Shown piece by piece: positions 36,194 to 47,607 of a stretch of DNA of 64,000 nucleotides (position 1 is its first letter; each line of letters begins with the position of its first letter). The stretch is from Brassica napus (Eukaryota > Streptophyta > Magnoliopsida > Brassicales > Brassicaceae): positions 53,159,422-53,223,421 of the forward strand of contig NC_063445.1 in the NCBI RefSeq assembly GCF_020379485.1, written 5' to 3'. The notes under the pieces are model-generated. The model was not told the DNA's origin and searched no databases. It saw nothing but the letters and a program-made list of their open reading frames with translations. The translations under genes were made by a program, and so were the position numbers.

Positions 36194-37385
36194 TCTCCTA
36201 TATATTAATTGGAAAGCATTTTTAAGTTGTGACTTATGCTTTAATGCTTATATGTCATTACCTCAGCCCTCCTCACTGACTCTATTAAAAAGGCATAGAT
36301 TACTAGAGTAATAACAAGATTACCACTACGGATCATTAATGTTTAAATTAATGTATACATATTTGATATCTATTATACTCGAGCTTCGTTCTAATTTTGG
36401 TAGACTTAAACTAGTACGTCAAAATTTTAAATCACGTTTGTTTTTTCATAAGGATACAAATTCGTTTTGGTACACATTCGAACACCCACATAGAAAATAT
36501 CAAATAACAAATAACAAATCATCGTATTAGTTAGAATTAGCCTCATTTTTCAATCGAACAATTAACTATTTAACTATCAACAAATATCATATATCATTCA
36601 AACAACTATGAACCATGACTACATGATCATCGTCATCATGTATTTAGTTAAAGTTATGTAAGATAAAATATCCGAGAAAACCTACATAAAAATATTACCC
36701 ATAGTGAAATCAGACGTAGTTAGTCTCAGTATTAGGGACAACGACGAAGATTGTACTATCATGATACATACCAAAGGATTTAGAATGTGTCAAGCTTCAT
36801 AATTTATTTAGTTGAACATAGTACAATCGATTAAAAAATAGCTTATTCAAACAAACTGTTGTAACTAATTTACGTTATCCATTATATATTAATTAAAAAA
36901 CATTACAACATTTTTTTTGTAGTAACGTGTTATTACTAAGATGATTCTTAAATCTTTAAAAAAATATATTGATCCATCGAAATATATAATAAGCTTTTTA
37001 TTAAACTAACCATAAATTTATTAATAATGTTTCTTTAAATAAAAATTACAGAATTGTCTAACTTAGCTATAATATATATATATATATGATAATTAATAAT
37101 TTTGAATAATGATAAAAATTAGTGTATCTTATATCATATTTGTTTAATTTTAAACTATTAAAATAAATTAAAAACCATATTAACCATAAAATAAATAAAA
37201 AATTATATTTTTATGTATAAGTTATATTTAAAATTTTTAAAAACGACTACAAACTACTAAAACTGTTAAAAGTCTTACATTCAAATTTTGTGATCCATGG
37301 TTTAAACATTTTGTTATGATAAGATACAAATGATTAGAAAATCATATAAGTAAAAATCTCATTTAATAATTATTAAGATTAAATG

Positions 37386-37417
<32 letters not shown>

Positions 37418-37918
37418 CGTTTTAAATTAAACTATATACCATATAAAATGCATAAATATTTTAATTTAGAAATTTACTTTGAACAATTTTCTTTGATAAT
37501 ATATATGAACAAATATTGACAACATATTTTTTAAAAGATTATAAATTACTAAAACTATTAATCCCAAAATGAAAATTTTGTTATCAGTAATTTATAATTT
37601 TTGCTATAAAATATACAAATGATCAAAAAATATATATGAGTAGAAAACATCATTTAATAGATATTAATATAAAAATATACTATATATATATGTTAATATC
37701 ATTTATATTTAATTAAATACCATATTAAATAGAAAAAATATTGTTTGGATTAATAAAATTTATTTATATGTTAGCACCAATTTAATTATATATATGATAG
37801 TTGTTGACTTTTTAACTATTCAATATATATTTATTATTTTATAATATATAAAATATATAATACATAAAATGATTTTTATATATAATGTTCATTCCGCGCA
37901 AGGCAGATCTTAATCTAG
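36194..37918 (+). mobile_element. Non-autonomous Helitron, 1725 bp, nested in an older Helitron
   Basis: The 5' end is TCTCCTATATATTAATTGG preceded by A. The 3' end is GCGCAAGGCAGATCTTAATCTAG followed by T, split here as GCGCAAGGCAG then ATCTTAATCTAG. This is the A^T target and TC...CTAG signature of Helitrons. No Rep/helicase ORF inside. The interior is extremely AT-rich, with an (AT)n run at 37385-37413. Confidence 0.88.
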
Positions 37919-37950
37919 TCCTATTTAAAACAATTTTAGAGCATCTTATA

Positions 37951-38205
37951 CTTCCTTCGTTTCATATTAAGTGTCGTTTTAGAGAATTTTTTTCGTTACA
38001 AAATAAGTATCGTTTTCGATTTTCAATGCAAAATTTGTTAATTTTATGCAAAATTTATTAATTTTATGCAAAATTTATTTTTCTATTGGTTGAAATATGG
38101 TTAAGTGTATAGGTAATAGTGTTTTTTTATAGGAAATGTACAAAATTAATTGTTTTCTTAATCCGTGTGCCGAAACGTAAAACGATACTAATGAGACAGA
38201 TGGAG
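37951..38205. mobile_element. Stowaway-like MITE, copy 1
   Basis: 255 bases bounded by TA. The left end CTTCCTTCGTTTCATATTAA and the right end read inward CTCCATCTGTCTCATTAGT form a degenerate CTCCCTCCGTTTC-type terminal repeat. Internal AAAATAAGTATCGTTTT matches copy 2 at 39766. It lies inside the remnant of the older Helitron. Confidence 0.8.
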
Positions 38206-39765
38206 TATAAATCATTGTTTTAAAATATGAAAATATTATAAGACACATTTTGACTTTTAATTACACAATAGGTCAGTTATATGTCTACTGAGACACTTTC
38301 GCCAACCAAACCCCGTGAAAAAGTCCAACTAAATTAACTAGAGTAATTATTAGAGTAACCAAAGTTATACGATTTGACTCACAACAACTGTTTTCCATTT
38401 TTCAGTTTAGATCTCTCTCACACTCTCACTCACTTTTTTTCTTTCTTTTTCTCGTAACCTCAAATCATTTGATTCCTCAAACCCAGAAACAAGGTGAAGC
38501 CTCTGTAGCAGCCTCCGGTTACCGAGTTGACTCATTCAATATAAATCAAATTAATGGAGATGGGAAGTGAAGGGTTGATTGCAAGGAAGCTGACTTTTTG
38601 TATCTCCATGTTTTCTGGGATTCTCCATTTTAATCTCCGACAACTCCAACTTTGTGAGTCTTAGAGCCGAATACGCCGCCTCGTGCTTACCCTATTTTGA
38701 CTTCTCTTTTTCTTCTCTAGTATTCATCAAAATTGATTTTTCTTCACATCAAAACCCTAAACCCAGACGAATCACAAGCAATTTTCCTATTCGTATATAT
38801 AAAGTCACTGAAGTGGGTTAGTCGATTTTTGTCAGTGGTTTATTGTTTCTTCTCTATTCGAGTATCTAGGCTTGATCTGGGTCGAATTTAATCACTGATT
38901 GGGTTTTTAAGTTAGAACACTGATCTTCCTGTTCTTGAAATTTCACGATCAGATCGAATCGTGATTGAGAAAAGCTCCTCCAATCTTTTGAATCGTCTGG
39001 GGTAGTGTTTAAACCTATCTTTGTCATTATGTTTGTTGCAAATACACTATTCATAGAATAGCAAAGTGGAGTTAACAACTAAGAAGTCTGTTCAGCTGAA
39101 ACTCTTCTGAAATGCGGTTATGTGTCTTTTCTATCACAAGCTCTTCTAAAACTATTCCATAGCATTTTGCCTTTTTGATTGGAATGATAAGTTTCTGGGA
39201 TTTGTTTTGGAGATGAAACAATCATTTCTTTCGTTAAACGTATTATCTACAAGCCGAGTAGAAAGTTTTGCTCATACTTAGGGTGTAACAAACATTCTTA
39301 TGACTTTCAACTGATTTTTTTTTTGAATTTGTGCAGATTTATTGCTTTGATGAATTTACTCTGGAAAATAAGTTCAGTGTTCTCACTTTTCATGTTCTTC
39401 GGCTAGTGAGACAAGGGAAAACTAGGGTTAATGTTGTATATGGTCTGATTGATGGTTGTAGGTACAATCTGTCTGAGAAATATGGTGTACATGTGGACAC
39501 TTTTTTGCAATACATATATTAGGCCTCTAACCCATTTGTATATATATCTATAAGTGGATTGTGTTATATTGTAGTAATTTTATATGCACCTTAAGCTTGG
39601 TTGTGGCATGTGTTATCTTTTTAGTTAACTCTAGAAGATTTTGGTGCAAAACAAGTTTCTCTTTTTCTGTCGTATTAGAATTAACATAGACTTTATTGAA
39701 GTTTTGTGAGTTCTTCTCAAGTATAAACTTTATAATTGACATTTGTATATATGTACACCAAAATA
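38206..39765. other. Leader-like sequence without supported coding region
   Basis: At 38400-38470 the sequence is CT-rich, and at 38750 it contains a telo-box (AAACCCTAAACCC). Both are typical of plant promoters and leaders. A short ORF MEMGSEGLIARKLTFCISM starts at 38553, and a 63-codon ORF at 39331 follows an acceptor-like TTTGTGCAG. Neither resembles a known protein. It could be a decayed gene start or a noncoding transcript. Confidence 0.35.
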
Positions 39766-40010
39766 CCCCTTCCGTTTCATATTAAGTGTCATTGTAGATG
39801 AAATTTTTCATTGCAAAATAAGTGTCGTTTTAGCTTTTCGATGCAGCATTTATTGATTTTATTATGCAGATTATTTTTCTATTGGTTGAAATAGGAGTAG
39901 GTGTATGGGTATGGGTAATGGTGTTTTTATATGGAAAACATGCAAAACTAAATGATTTCTTAATTTGTGTGCAAAAATCTCAAACGACACTTATTTAGAA
40001 ACAGAGGGAG
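39766..40010. mobile_element. Stowaway-like MITE, copy 2
   Basis: 245 bases with TA on both sides. The left end is CCCCTTCCGTTTCATATTAA; the right end read inward is CTCCCTCTGTTTCTAAATAA. It shares TTTTCTATTGGTTGAAATA and CAAAATAAGTGTCGTTTTAG with copy 1. A Tc1/mariner-derived MITE is the best fit. Confidence 0.85.
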
Positions 40011-40391
40011 TATTTAACTTTGTATGCGTGGACTCTGAAATTAGGTGTACACGTGGATATTTTTGTAGATGTACAAGCGGTTTTGAATTTGGATTTTTTG
40101 GGTGTTTGTGTCTTTTTTTGGTCAATTGTGCCTAAGTGAATATTGTTCTAAACAAAGTTGTTGGCGTATGTAAGTAAGTAGATGTTGTCAAAGTGCCTAT
40201 TGTGGATTAAGTGTATTGTCAAAGTGCCTATCATGGAAAAAGTTGTTCGAGTGAATGTACACCTAGTCAGAGTGAAATATTTAGTGTACACTGCCTTTTT
40301 TTTTTGCTCAACACTCGAAACATGGAGAATATTACACCTTGCAAACACCGGTCCTTTAAATCATATGTGTACATGTAATTCCATTTGACAA

Positions 40392-40422
<31 letters not shown>

Positions 40423-40720
40423 CATTCAAAGACCTTTAGATGCATGTAACAGATTATTAGTCATGTGTGTACGAGGCTCTATGTATAACAACAGTATATA
40501 GCACGGAAACAAAATCTTTCTGAAATTTTGTCAAATGATGTACACGTGGATGCTTGTGAAACAATGTACAAATGAATCATTGTACACATTGATAATAATA
40601 TTTACGTGTACACATGTACGTCGTTGGCTGTGTGCATATAACAAAAACCCAAACTACACTTTTACAAAATTTATACTTATAAACACTTCACTCTTACTAG
40701 TTTCTTATCTTGCTTAAAAA
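40011..40720. repeat. Region with dispersed GTACAC(G/A)TGG words and an (AT)n tract
   Basis: GTGTACACGTGGAT, GATGTACACGTGGATGC, GTGTACACATGTACG and similar words recur irregularly here and in the preceding kilobase. An (AT)n run sits at about 40390-40416. No ORF supported. This may be a decayed low-copy repeat. Confidence 0.4.
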
Positions 40721-40899
40721 TAGTTAAAATACCAACAATTCAACAAGCTCACTCCAAAGTGGGATCCTTTTATTGTCCTATGAATATACATTACATCCAT
40801 TACTTTAAAAATTACAAAGTCCATGCACCTTACAATAGAAAAGCAACGTTTTCACAACTGATGTAATTAATATCTCAAGATAGATTTTAATCGTTAGGC

Positions 40900-41390
40900 A
40901 ATATCACTAACTTTGATACTTGAGATTCCTCCAAAGGTATTTTGGGTTGGCCATGTCCACAAACGCCCATCTTCTATTAGGTGAACAACAAGGAGACATT
41001 ATAAAAAATCCCAGAATTCAAGAACTTAACAAAAAGCAGGGAGAGCTATATGTTTAGCTTTTTGAAACTGAGTCATTGTTTATCATTCACTATAATGTCA
41101 GACACTAACCTTTTCCTTCTCGCTGTTAACAAACATAGCATAAACGACTACTGTGAAATAGACCTGAAGAAACACCACAAGCTCTAACACCGCAATCCTC
41201 CCGTTAAGCCGTTCGGTGTAAGGTCTAAAACCTAACTCCACATTCAACCCACCTGAAACCGGATCCTTTACACTCCCCGGCGGGAAATACAGTCCCGAGC
41301 TTCTTGAAGCAGACTCGACTGACTCTTTCTTAGAGTTTCTCAGCTCTGCTTTCTTCCATGTCTCACTTTGGTATATGAGTCAGATATATT
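40900..41390 (-). pseudogene. Putative gene fragment with an LHC-like ELNGR motif
   Basis: On the minus strand, 41390-41110 is open and reads ETWKKAELRNSKKESVESAS, then SSGLYFPPGSVKDPVSGG, then ELGFRPYTERLNGRIAVLEL, then VVVYAMFVNSEKEK|GTTAGT. The ERLNGRIAV block resembles the E..NGR.AM signature of one-helix or LIL light-harvesting-like proteins, and a hydrophobic segment follows. A second exon-like piece ends near 40915. I found no start codon and no presequence, so this may be a captured or decayed piece. Family call is tentative. Confidence 0.35.
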
Positions 41391-41399
41391 GAGAGATGG

Positions 41400-42000
41400 G
41401 ACTCGAATTCGTCGGAGTCTTTGGTCTCTATTTAGTTTCTGAATCCGGTTGAGTATCCTCGGTTGATTCGATATCGGTGGTGAGGACGGTGGGAGATTTA
41501 AAAGTGTGTGGCTATCCGGTTGGAAGAAAGTTCATAGATGGGAAATGGGTCGTAATTTGTAGAGATGTTATCGCCATTTTGTTTTTTCAAAGCTTTGTGC
41601 CTCTTTCCTCCTTCTATTACACCTCCTGTGCTTTCTAGATCTAAAATTTAATTTTCAATTTTTGTCTTTAGAAAAATTATTGAACAGTGGAATAACTAAA
41701 CTAGCAAGTTATGTTATCAACTAGGACATAGTAATACTTAGCAAAAGTTAGGGACAAGTCTGTAATTCACCAATAAAAAGTACTTCAGTAGCAATAAGTG
41801 ATTGAGAGTGTAATAAAAACTCATAAGTGATTGAAAATGTAATAAAAACTCATAAATTAACCTGCAACGAAAATAACTCTTAAAATATAGCGTTGGTCGC
41901 ATATATCCCTTACTAAATATTATATCAAATGTTTTTTTATCATATCAAAAGTAGCTTTAAAATATTATATAATCCGCTGAGCTCATTATCGTTTTATCTC
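41400..42000. other. Spacer without recognisable feature
   Basis: Mixed sequence; a GC-richer part to 41560 may belong to the minus-strand fragment's upstream region. A TAAGTGATTGA(G/A)A(G/A)TGTAATAAAAACTCATAA motif is repeated at about 41797 and 41823. Nothing else seen. Confidence 0.4.
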
Positions 42001-42004
42001 CTTA

Positions 42005-42560
42005 TCAAGGCTGAGCTCATGCTCCGACCACCACCCCCGGATCGACTCCTTCGCCACCGCTATTGTCTTCCGCTCCGGCATGAAGCTTAATTCTTCTGCT
42101 CAAATCATCTCCGTCATGTCCAGCTATCACAGTGAACTCCTCCTCCCGGAATCCAGCCGTCCTCAGTTTCCAATCTGGTCACGACCTTATTCCCATCCAG
42201 CCATGTCTCTTCCGCTGCTTCTTCGCACTCTGCTCCTCACGCCGCCGTCTCCATCACAGCTACAAGTCAGCATGCTCTCACCGGAATCCATGGACACGAA
42301 AAACTCCGCGTTGTGTCTTGCCAAGCTAGCTTCGGCGTCGTCCTATCAAGCCTTGCCGTCGCGGATCAAAGTGCAGCTCGATCGAAGAGCATCAATGGTC
42401 AAACTTAGCATATTTGCATCCCGTCCTCCATCATTTGTAGAATTCCTTTTCTGACCTCAAACTTATTAATTTGCAGATTGTTCTGCGAATTCAGCCTCAA
42501 ATTTGCAATTGTGCACTCTACCCCCCTGTTGTATGCAAATCAACATGTAAATGCAATAAA
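42005..42560 (+). other. GC-rich coding-like fragment followed by a dispersed noncoding repeat
   Basis: An open frame of 124 codons starts at 42080 (MKLNSSAQIISVMSSYHSEL) in CDS-like composition, but I do not recognise the protein. It is followed by AGCCTCAAATTTGCAATTGT and TATGCAAATCAACATGTAAA. The same word order recurs at about 49895-49960 downstream of another GC-rich fragment. This suggests that both are parts of one dispersed element carrying gene fragments. Confidence 0.35.
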
Positions 42561-42686
42561 TATACTTAAATGCAATAAATATAATAGATTTGCTAAGATT
42601 CTTGAAGTTTAAAATTCAGGTATACGTTTAGTTACTAATTAATATTGAAAATTTTGGTAAAACCTTATTGACACAAATGCCGTTAA

Positions 42687-42720
42687 CTAGATTCTGACCC
42701 GCACGGTTGCGCGAGAATAT
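42687..42720 (-). mobile_element. Helitron 3' terminus (minus orientation)
   Basis: On the minus strand: CTCGCGCAACCGTGCGGGT, then CAGAATCTAG before T. A short hairpin (CGCA/TGCG) lies just before CTAG, as expected for a Helitron 3' end. The body should run rightwards into AT-rich sequence (to about 43300), but no TC start was identified. Confidence 0.55.
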
Positions 42721-43500
42721 TTATATATAATAATAGTTTTAGATTAAAATTTTATGAATTGATAAAATTTTATATTTCGGTTTGCAAGCAAATTGTATTT
42801 TGTTTGGTTTTCGTTTGGTTCCGATGTGGTTGTGGGTTTGAAAGTGGTTTGAGTTTTATTATTTTAGTTTGGTTCAAGTTTAATTTGAGCACATGAGTCT
42901 AAATAAGAATATGAAATTTTCGATTTTGATTCTAATTTAGATAGCTATATTTTTTGTTAAATTTTCTTGTTTTTATTTTTTTTGTTTTTACATGTCTTTA
43001 TATTTTAAATATGTTTAGAAAATCTGTATATCTCAGATTATATACCAAATCAAAACATACATATGCTAATTTCGTACTTCTATGTGATAAACGTAAATTG
43101 TACATTTAATAGTTATGATTAGAACATATACTAATATAATTTTGAAATAGTAAATATTTTTTATTTAAAATATAAGACATATATTTTTAAAAAATTATCA
43201 ATATGTTACCGTTATATTCTTAAAACTATAACACACTGTTAACTGAATCGAACCAAAGTTGAAATCAAAATGGCTACCCAAACTGAAAACCAAACCGGTC
43301 GTAAAGTTTATATACGCCTTGTTCAAACAAACATAGAAGTATTGATTCTCTCCTCCAACCTAGAAAATTTTTCAAATACATGCTAAACACACAAAATTGC
43401 AAAAATAATCGTCTCTAATAAGAAAGTTATAAAAATTACACATAAGACCAAAAATTATCACACCAAACGATTGATAGTGTGTGACATTGTTGTTTTTGTA
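42721..43500. other. AT-rich spacer, probably Helitron body
   Basis: AT-rich, with GGTTTGAG/GAACCAAAG-type words near 42830 and 43245. No ORF or RNA gene supported. Confidence 0.35.
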
Positions 43501-45200
43501 TCCATGAGATCATAAGCAGAGACTCCACTTTTGGCTTGGTTTCTTTCTACGATTTTCTGTTCTCTAATCTTTGCCATATTCTTCTCCACCTATATCATAC
43601 GTGTTTCTAGAGTCAATGCTAACTCCTCTATTGCAATATATATCTGCTTCAAACTTTCATCATCATCTTCCTTCTCATTGGATTTCTGGTTTTCTCCACC
43701 TTTATGGACAAAACACTATTTTTCCTTGTTTCCATCAGCGACTGTAGTTTTCTTTTTCTCAGCCTTGATTCCATTTACATGAAGCTCATCATCACAGTTT
43801 TGTCTTGTCTGAGAATGGTGATACAACAGTGTCAACTACTCCATTAGCAGCGGAAGGAGGATCTGAGAGTAGTTTTCATTAGCTTGGCTCAGAACCGTGG
43901 TCTTTATGGTTTGCTTCATGATTCTTCTTCTTCTTCTTCTTCTTCTTCTTCTTCTTCTTCTTCTTCTTCTTCTTCATCACTCCTTTTCTTGATTTCTAGT
44001 GGTGCTACAGTTTCATTTTCATAAGAAATCTTTTGAGAAATCCATGAGTCATTTTTATCCGCTCAAGTCTGTTATATTTTCCAAATGACCCAGAGGCATC
44101 ATCTCAGCTGCGGTAATGTTATCATAACAATCCTTACAACTAACATGATCACTCGCTTGTATCTCAAAAGCTCATGTTTCCTCTTAACTAATTCCTTCTG
44201 AAAGAACTCATTAAGTGTCACCTCTCTTAAAGTTGATCGAACCACAATCTAAGAAAAATATGCCTCTTAGGAGTAACACAAAAGCATTTTGTCACGCTTC
44301 TTAGCATTGCTTGTGGCCCCAACACCAAACGCCCAATTTAAGTCGTTGTTTCTTGAAACCAAGTTTTGAACTTCATGGTCCTGAAATTATTTTATGCAAG
44401 GAACCAAGTAAGAGTTCCATATGATATAGATTCTAAAGTTCATGAGAGAGATTCCCACCAAGTGTTAGAAAGATGCATGGGATCATGGAGTCCATGAACT
44501 CAAAGTTTACAGTTATTAACTTATACAAACAACTCAGCTGCAATTTCAAATACATTCACCAAAGATCTGAGCAGATAATTAGAAAGAATCCGGTAAAAAT
44601 ATGATATACTTTAAATTCTTTGAAGCATGTAATACAGTTCAATCATTCACATACATGAAAAATGCATACTTTTAAGCACAATGAAAAAATCTTTAAAACT
44701 AAGTATCTTCTCTGTGTGTGATGAATGCATTGAACTACTAAAATTCGACAATTCTTGAAGGATTATGACACAAGACATCAAAGAACATGATCATTTGATA
44801 AGAGACTTATGAAAACACAGAAGAGTATTGATGAAATTACATATGTAGTCTTTGTACTCTGGAGCAACATAAGAGTCTGAAAGCAGAAAGAGGTCACCAT
44901 AAAGTCGTAATAGTCTAATTTAATTTGACGCAAACAAAGGGATAAACAATCAATCTCACCCAACAAAAAGGGGCACCAATACGAACTTGGATTCATCACT
45001 TTTTAAAAATTTGATTAATATGTGCCATACAGATTTGCGTCAAATATGTCCACAAAAGAATCAACGAAAACTAAGAGATTTGGGTAGCTCCTCGATCATA
45101 GACAAAGAAAAGCAAATACCTTTAAGGAAAAAGGAGATGTCACCTGAGGAATTAAACGCGAAGAAGAAGAAGATTTTTCTAGGGTTTATGTAAAAGTTAT
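43500..45200 (-). pseudogene. Decayed coding remnant with acidic (GAA)n tract, family unknown
   Basis: On the minus strand there are exon-like open stretches. One is REVTLNEFFQKELVKRKHE at about 44170-44235. Another is CKDCYDNITAAEMMPLGHLE at about 44080-44140, in another frame. Then comes KKRSD followed by a run of Glu coded by a TTC/GAA microsatellite at 43922-43975. They do not join into one ORF and contain stops between them. I do not recognise the family. A plus-strand ORF at 44987-45193 (MDSSLFKNLINMCHTDLRQI) is equally unsupported. Confidence 0.3.
43922..43975. repeat. (TTC)18 microsatellite
   Basis: Perfect trinucleotide run of 54 bases. On the minus strand it is GAA, coding Glu in one frame. 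Confidence 0.95.
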
Positions 45201-46896
45201 GAATTAAAGCTTTGCTTTTATGATGGTATAATTCGTGGTTAGTTTGATTTAAATATATTTGTCATTATAAAAGATTGTATAAGAATTATGCCTTTATATT
45301 TAGTCACAACATGTTCAATAGGTCTAAATTTAAAACATGCCAAGGTAAAATTTAAATAGGACCCTAAATTAATAGATTAGATAATAAAATTTAATTTGTA
45401 TTAGTTTTCGATGGAAGTTTTCGACATAATAATTAATTCAAATGTATCTGCCAGTAAATTCATTATCAAACCTTAATTTTCTGTTACATGTGTAGATAGC
45501 TTTATATCATTTGGAGAGTTGAATCGGACCAACTTTATAATATGTTAATTAAAATTAAAATTTAGCTTCATTCCATTTCATTCATCTAAAAAATTACCAT
45601 TTGTCTTACTAAAATACTAGGATAAGATATGCACTTTGAGTTATATTATTAAAATATTAAGCATATCGTATTGACAAATTTAAGATTTATATATGATCGA
45701 TTTTTTTTATATGTATGCATTTTTTATTGTTTATATAATCATTTATATGTTAGTCGATACATTTCGATATTTTCTTTTACTAACTTATCATTAAATAAAA
45801 TTTATATATTTTTAATTTTGAATTTACCATAATTTCAGAATATCAGATTTTTACTTTCTTTTTGACATAAGATGGAAAATTAAAATATTATAAAGACAAT
45901 TACAAATTGAGTTAGGCTTATAATTTGAAGTATAGTTTGATTATGGGTCATATTAAGACAACATAAAATTTTGCAGTCCGTCTATTATTATACTTAAGGC
46001 TAAAATATAGAAAGATGGTGGTATTATTTGTTTTCAACCGATACTTTGTATAAGATGAAAGTTAGATTAACGTGACATATATTATTAACTAGTAAGAAAG
46101 ATCATTATTAATGTTTTTCTAGACTACAAAAAACAATTAGGCAGGTGCCAAAGCTTTTTCTTAATCTTCAATATAAATTTCATAATTTAAGTTATAAAGA
46201 ATTGTATTGTAAGTAAAATATTTTATATATAAGTTTGTTTGGTAATAACAAAACAACCTAATTTTTGTATTATTCTTTATATAAATTTCTGTAGGCGAGG
46301 AAGGCTTAAGAACCGAACAATATTTTTTTTCTTTTATTAACAAAACAATTTTGGATAGATGCGTCTCTTTGCTATTAATAAAAAAAATCAACACTTAAAA
46401 AAATCATTATTTTCCGATTTATAGCAAAGGCATGCAATAATTAGGCCATAATATATAGCAAACTTTGATTTAAGTTGATGTTCATGTAATACGGACTAAT
46501 AGTATATCTTACATTTAAAAAAAAAATTATTATGTTGGATCATAATATAAATCAACCTTGCGCCATTTAAAGAAAATCTTATTTAATAAGATCGCTGAGT
46601 ATTAATTTAGTGAGATCGCTGAGTATTAAGTTTATTATATCATATACATTTATGTTATGCTCAATAAAGGCTCAGATGCACATAATCAAGGGAAATTATA
46701 TCAAGTGTATTATTCTTTTTGTGAATTAAGCATGTTCGTTGTAGTGATGCAGAGGTCAATATGCACCTCAAGGCTAAACCGATGGAGGACTAACATTTTC
46801 ATCAAGAACTTGGAATATCAAAGCTAAATCAATAGAAAACATGTTTTGAAATAGTTAGACTTGGGAAAAGATCAAGATTGAGCAACAAAAGAGCAA
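45201..46896. other. AT-rich intergenic DNA without recognisable feature
   Basis: Very AT-rich, only short ORFs. A small imperfect duplication of AGATCGCTGAGTATTAA lies at about 46588 and 46611. Nothing else seen. Confidence 0.5.
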
Positions 46897-47523
46897 TCCC
46901 CTATACTATATTTGCGAAGTGATTTTGCCACATGTTCTTTCTACAATTAATTTCACAAAACAAATATGACATGGCTACTGAAATTGATGATATGGCTTCC
47001 GGAAAAATATGACATGAATAATTTCATTTAATGTTGATTTATAGTTTGACAAACTTATTAGAATATGGTAATAATTCATATATTACATTTAATATTGATA
47101 TTTCTTTTTGGTAAACTTTTTTAAAATATGGTAATAACTCATACATGATCTATAAAATAAATATATGCATATATAACATTATAAATTTTGAAATATTATT
47201 ATTTTGTATAGTTATACAATTTGTATTACTAAATCTTTCAATAATTTCTACAATTTTTAAAAAATTTAAATATCTAATCGTAAGATCATTAGTTTCTTAT
47301 ATATTTACAAATTTTATAAATATTATTTAGGCTAAAATTTTGATAATTATATAATTTTATATCATTTTTATTAGTTTTATACCAATTGATTTAATATATA
47401 TCAAATATATAATAAATATTAGTAAGAAAATAGTAAAATCTATAATATTTAATAAAATTTATTTTTAAATATAAGTTAAGTTTAAAAAATTACTTAGTGC
47501 ACATGGTGCAGGAAAACACGTAG
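46897..47523 (+). mobile_element. Short Helitron of a second family
   Basis: The 5' end is TCCCCTATACTATATTTGCG preceded by A, followed by AAGTGATTTTGCCACATG. The 3' end is GTGCACATGGTGCAGGAAAA then CACGTAG before T. The terminal CTAG has become GTAG. A hairpin-capable GTGCACATGGTGCA lies just before the end. About 627 bases, no ORF. The 5' sequence is a family distinct from the elements at 36194 and 50513. Confidence 0.6.
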
Positions 47524-47607
47524 TAAGAATCATATTAATCAAGTATATAGAGAAAAAAAGTTGCCTTACGTACACTGTCTTTATGAATTATGAGTATATT
47601 ATTGACA

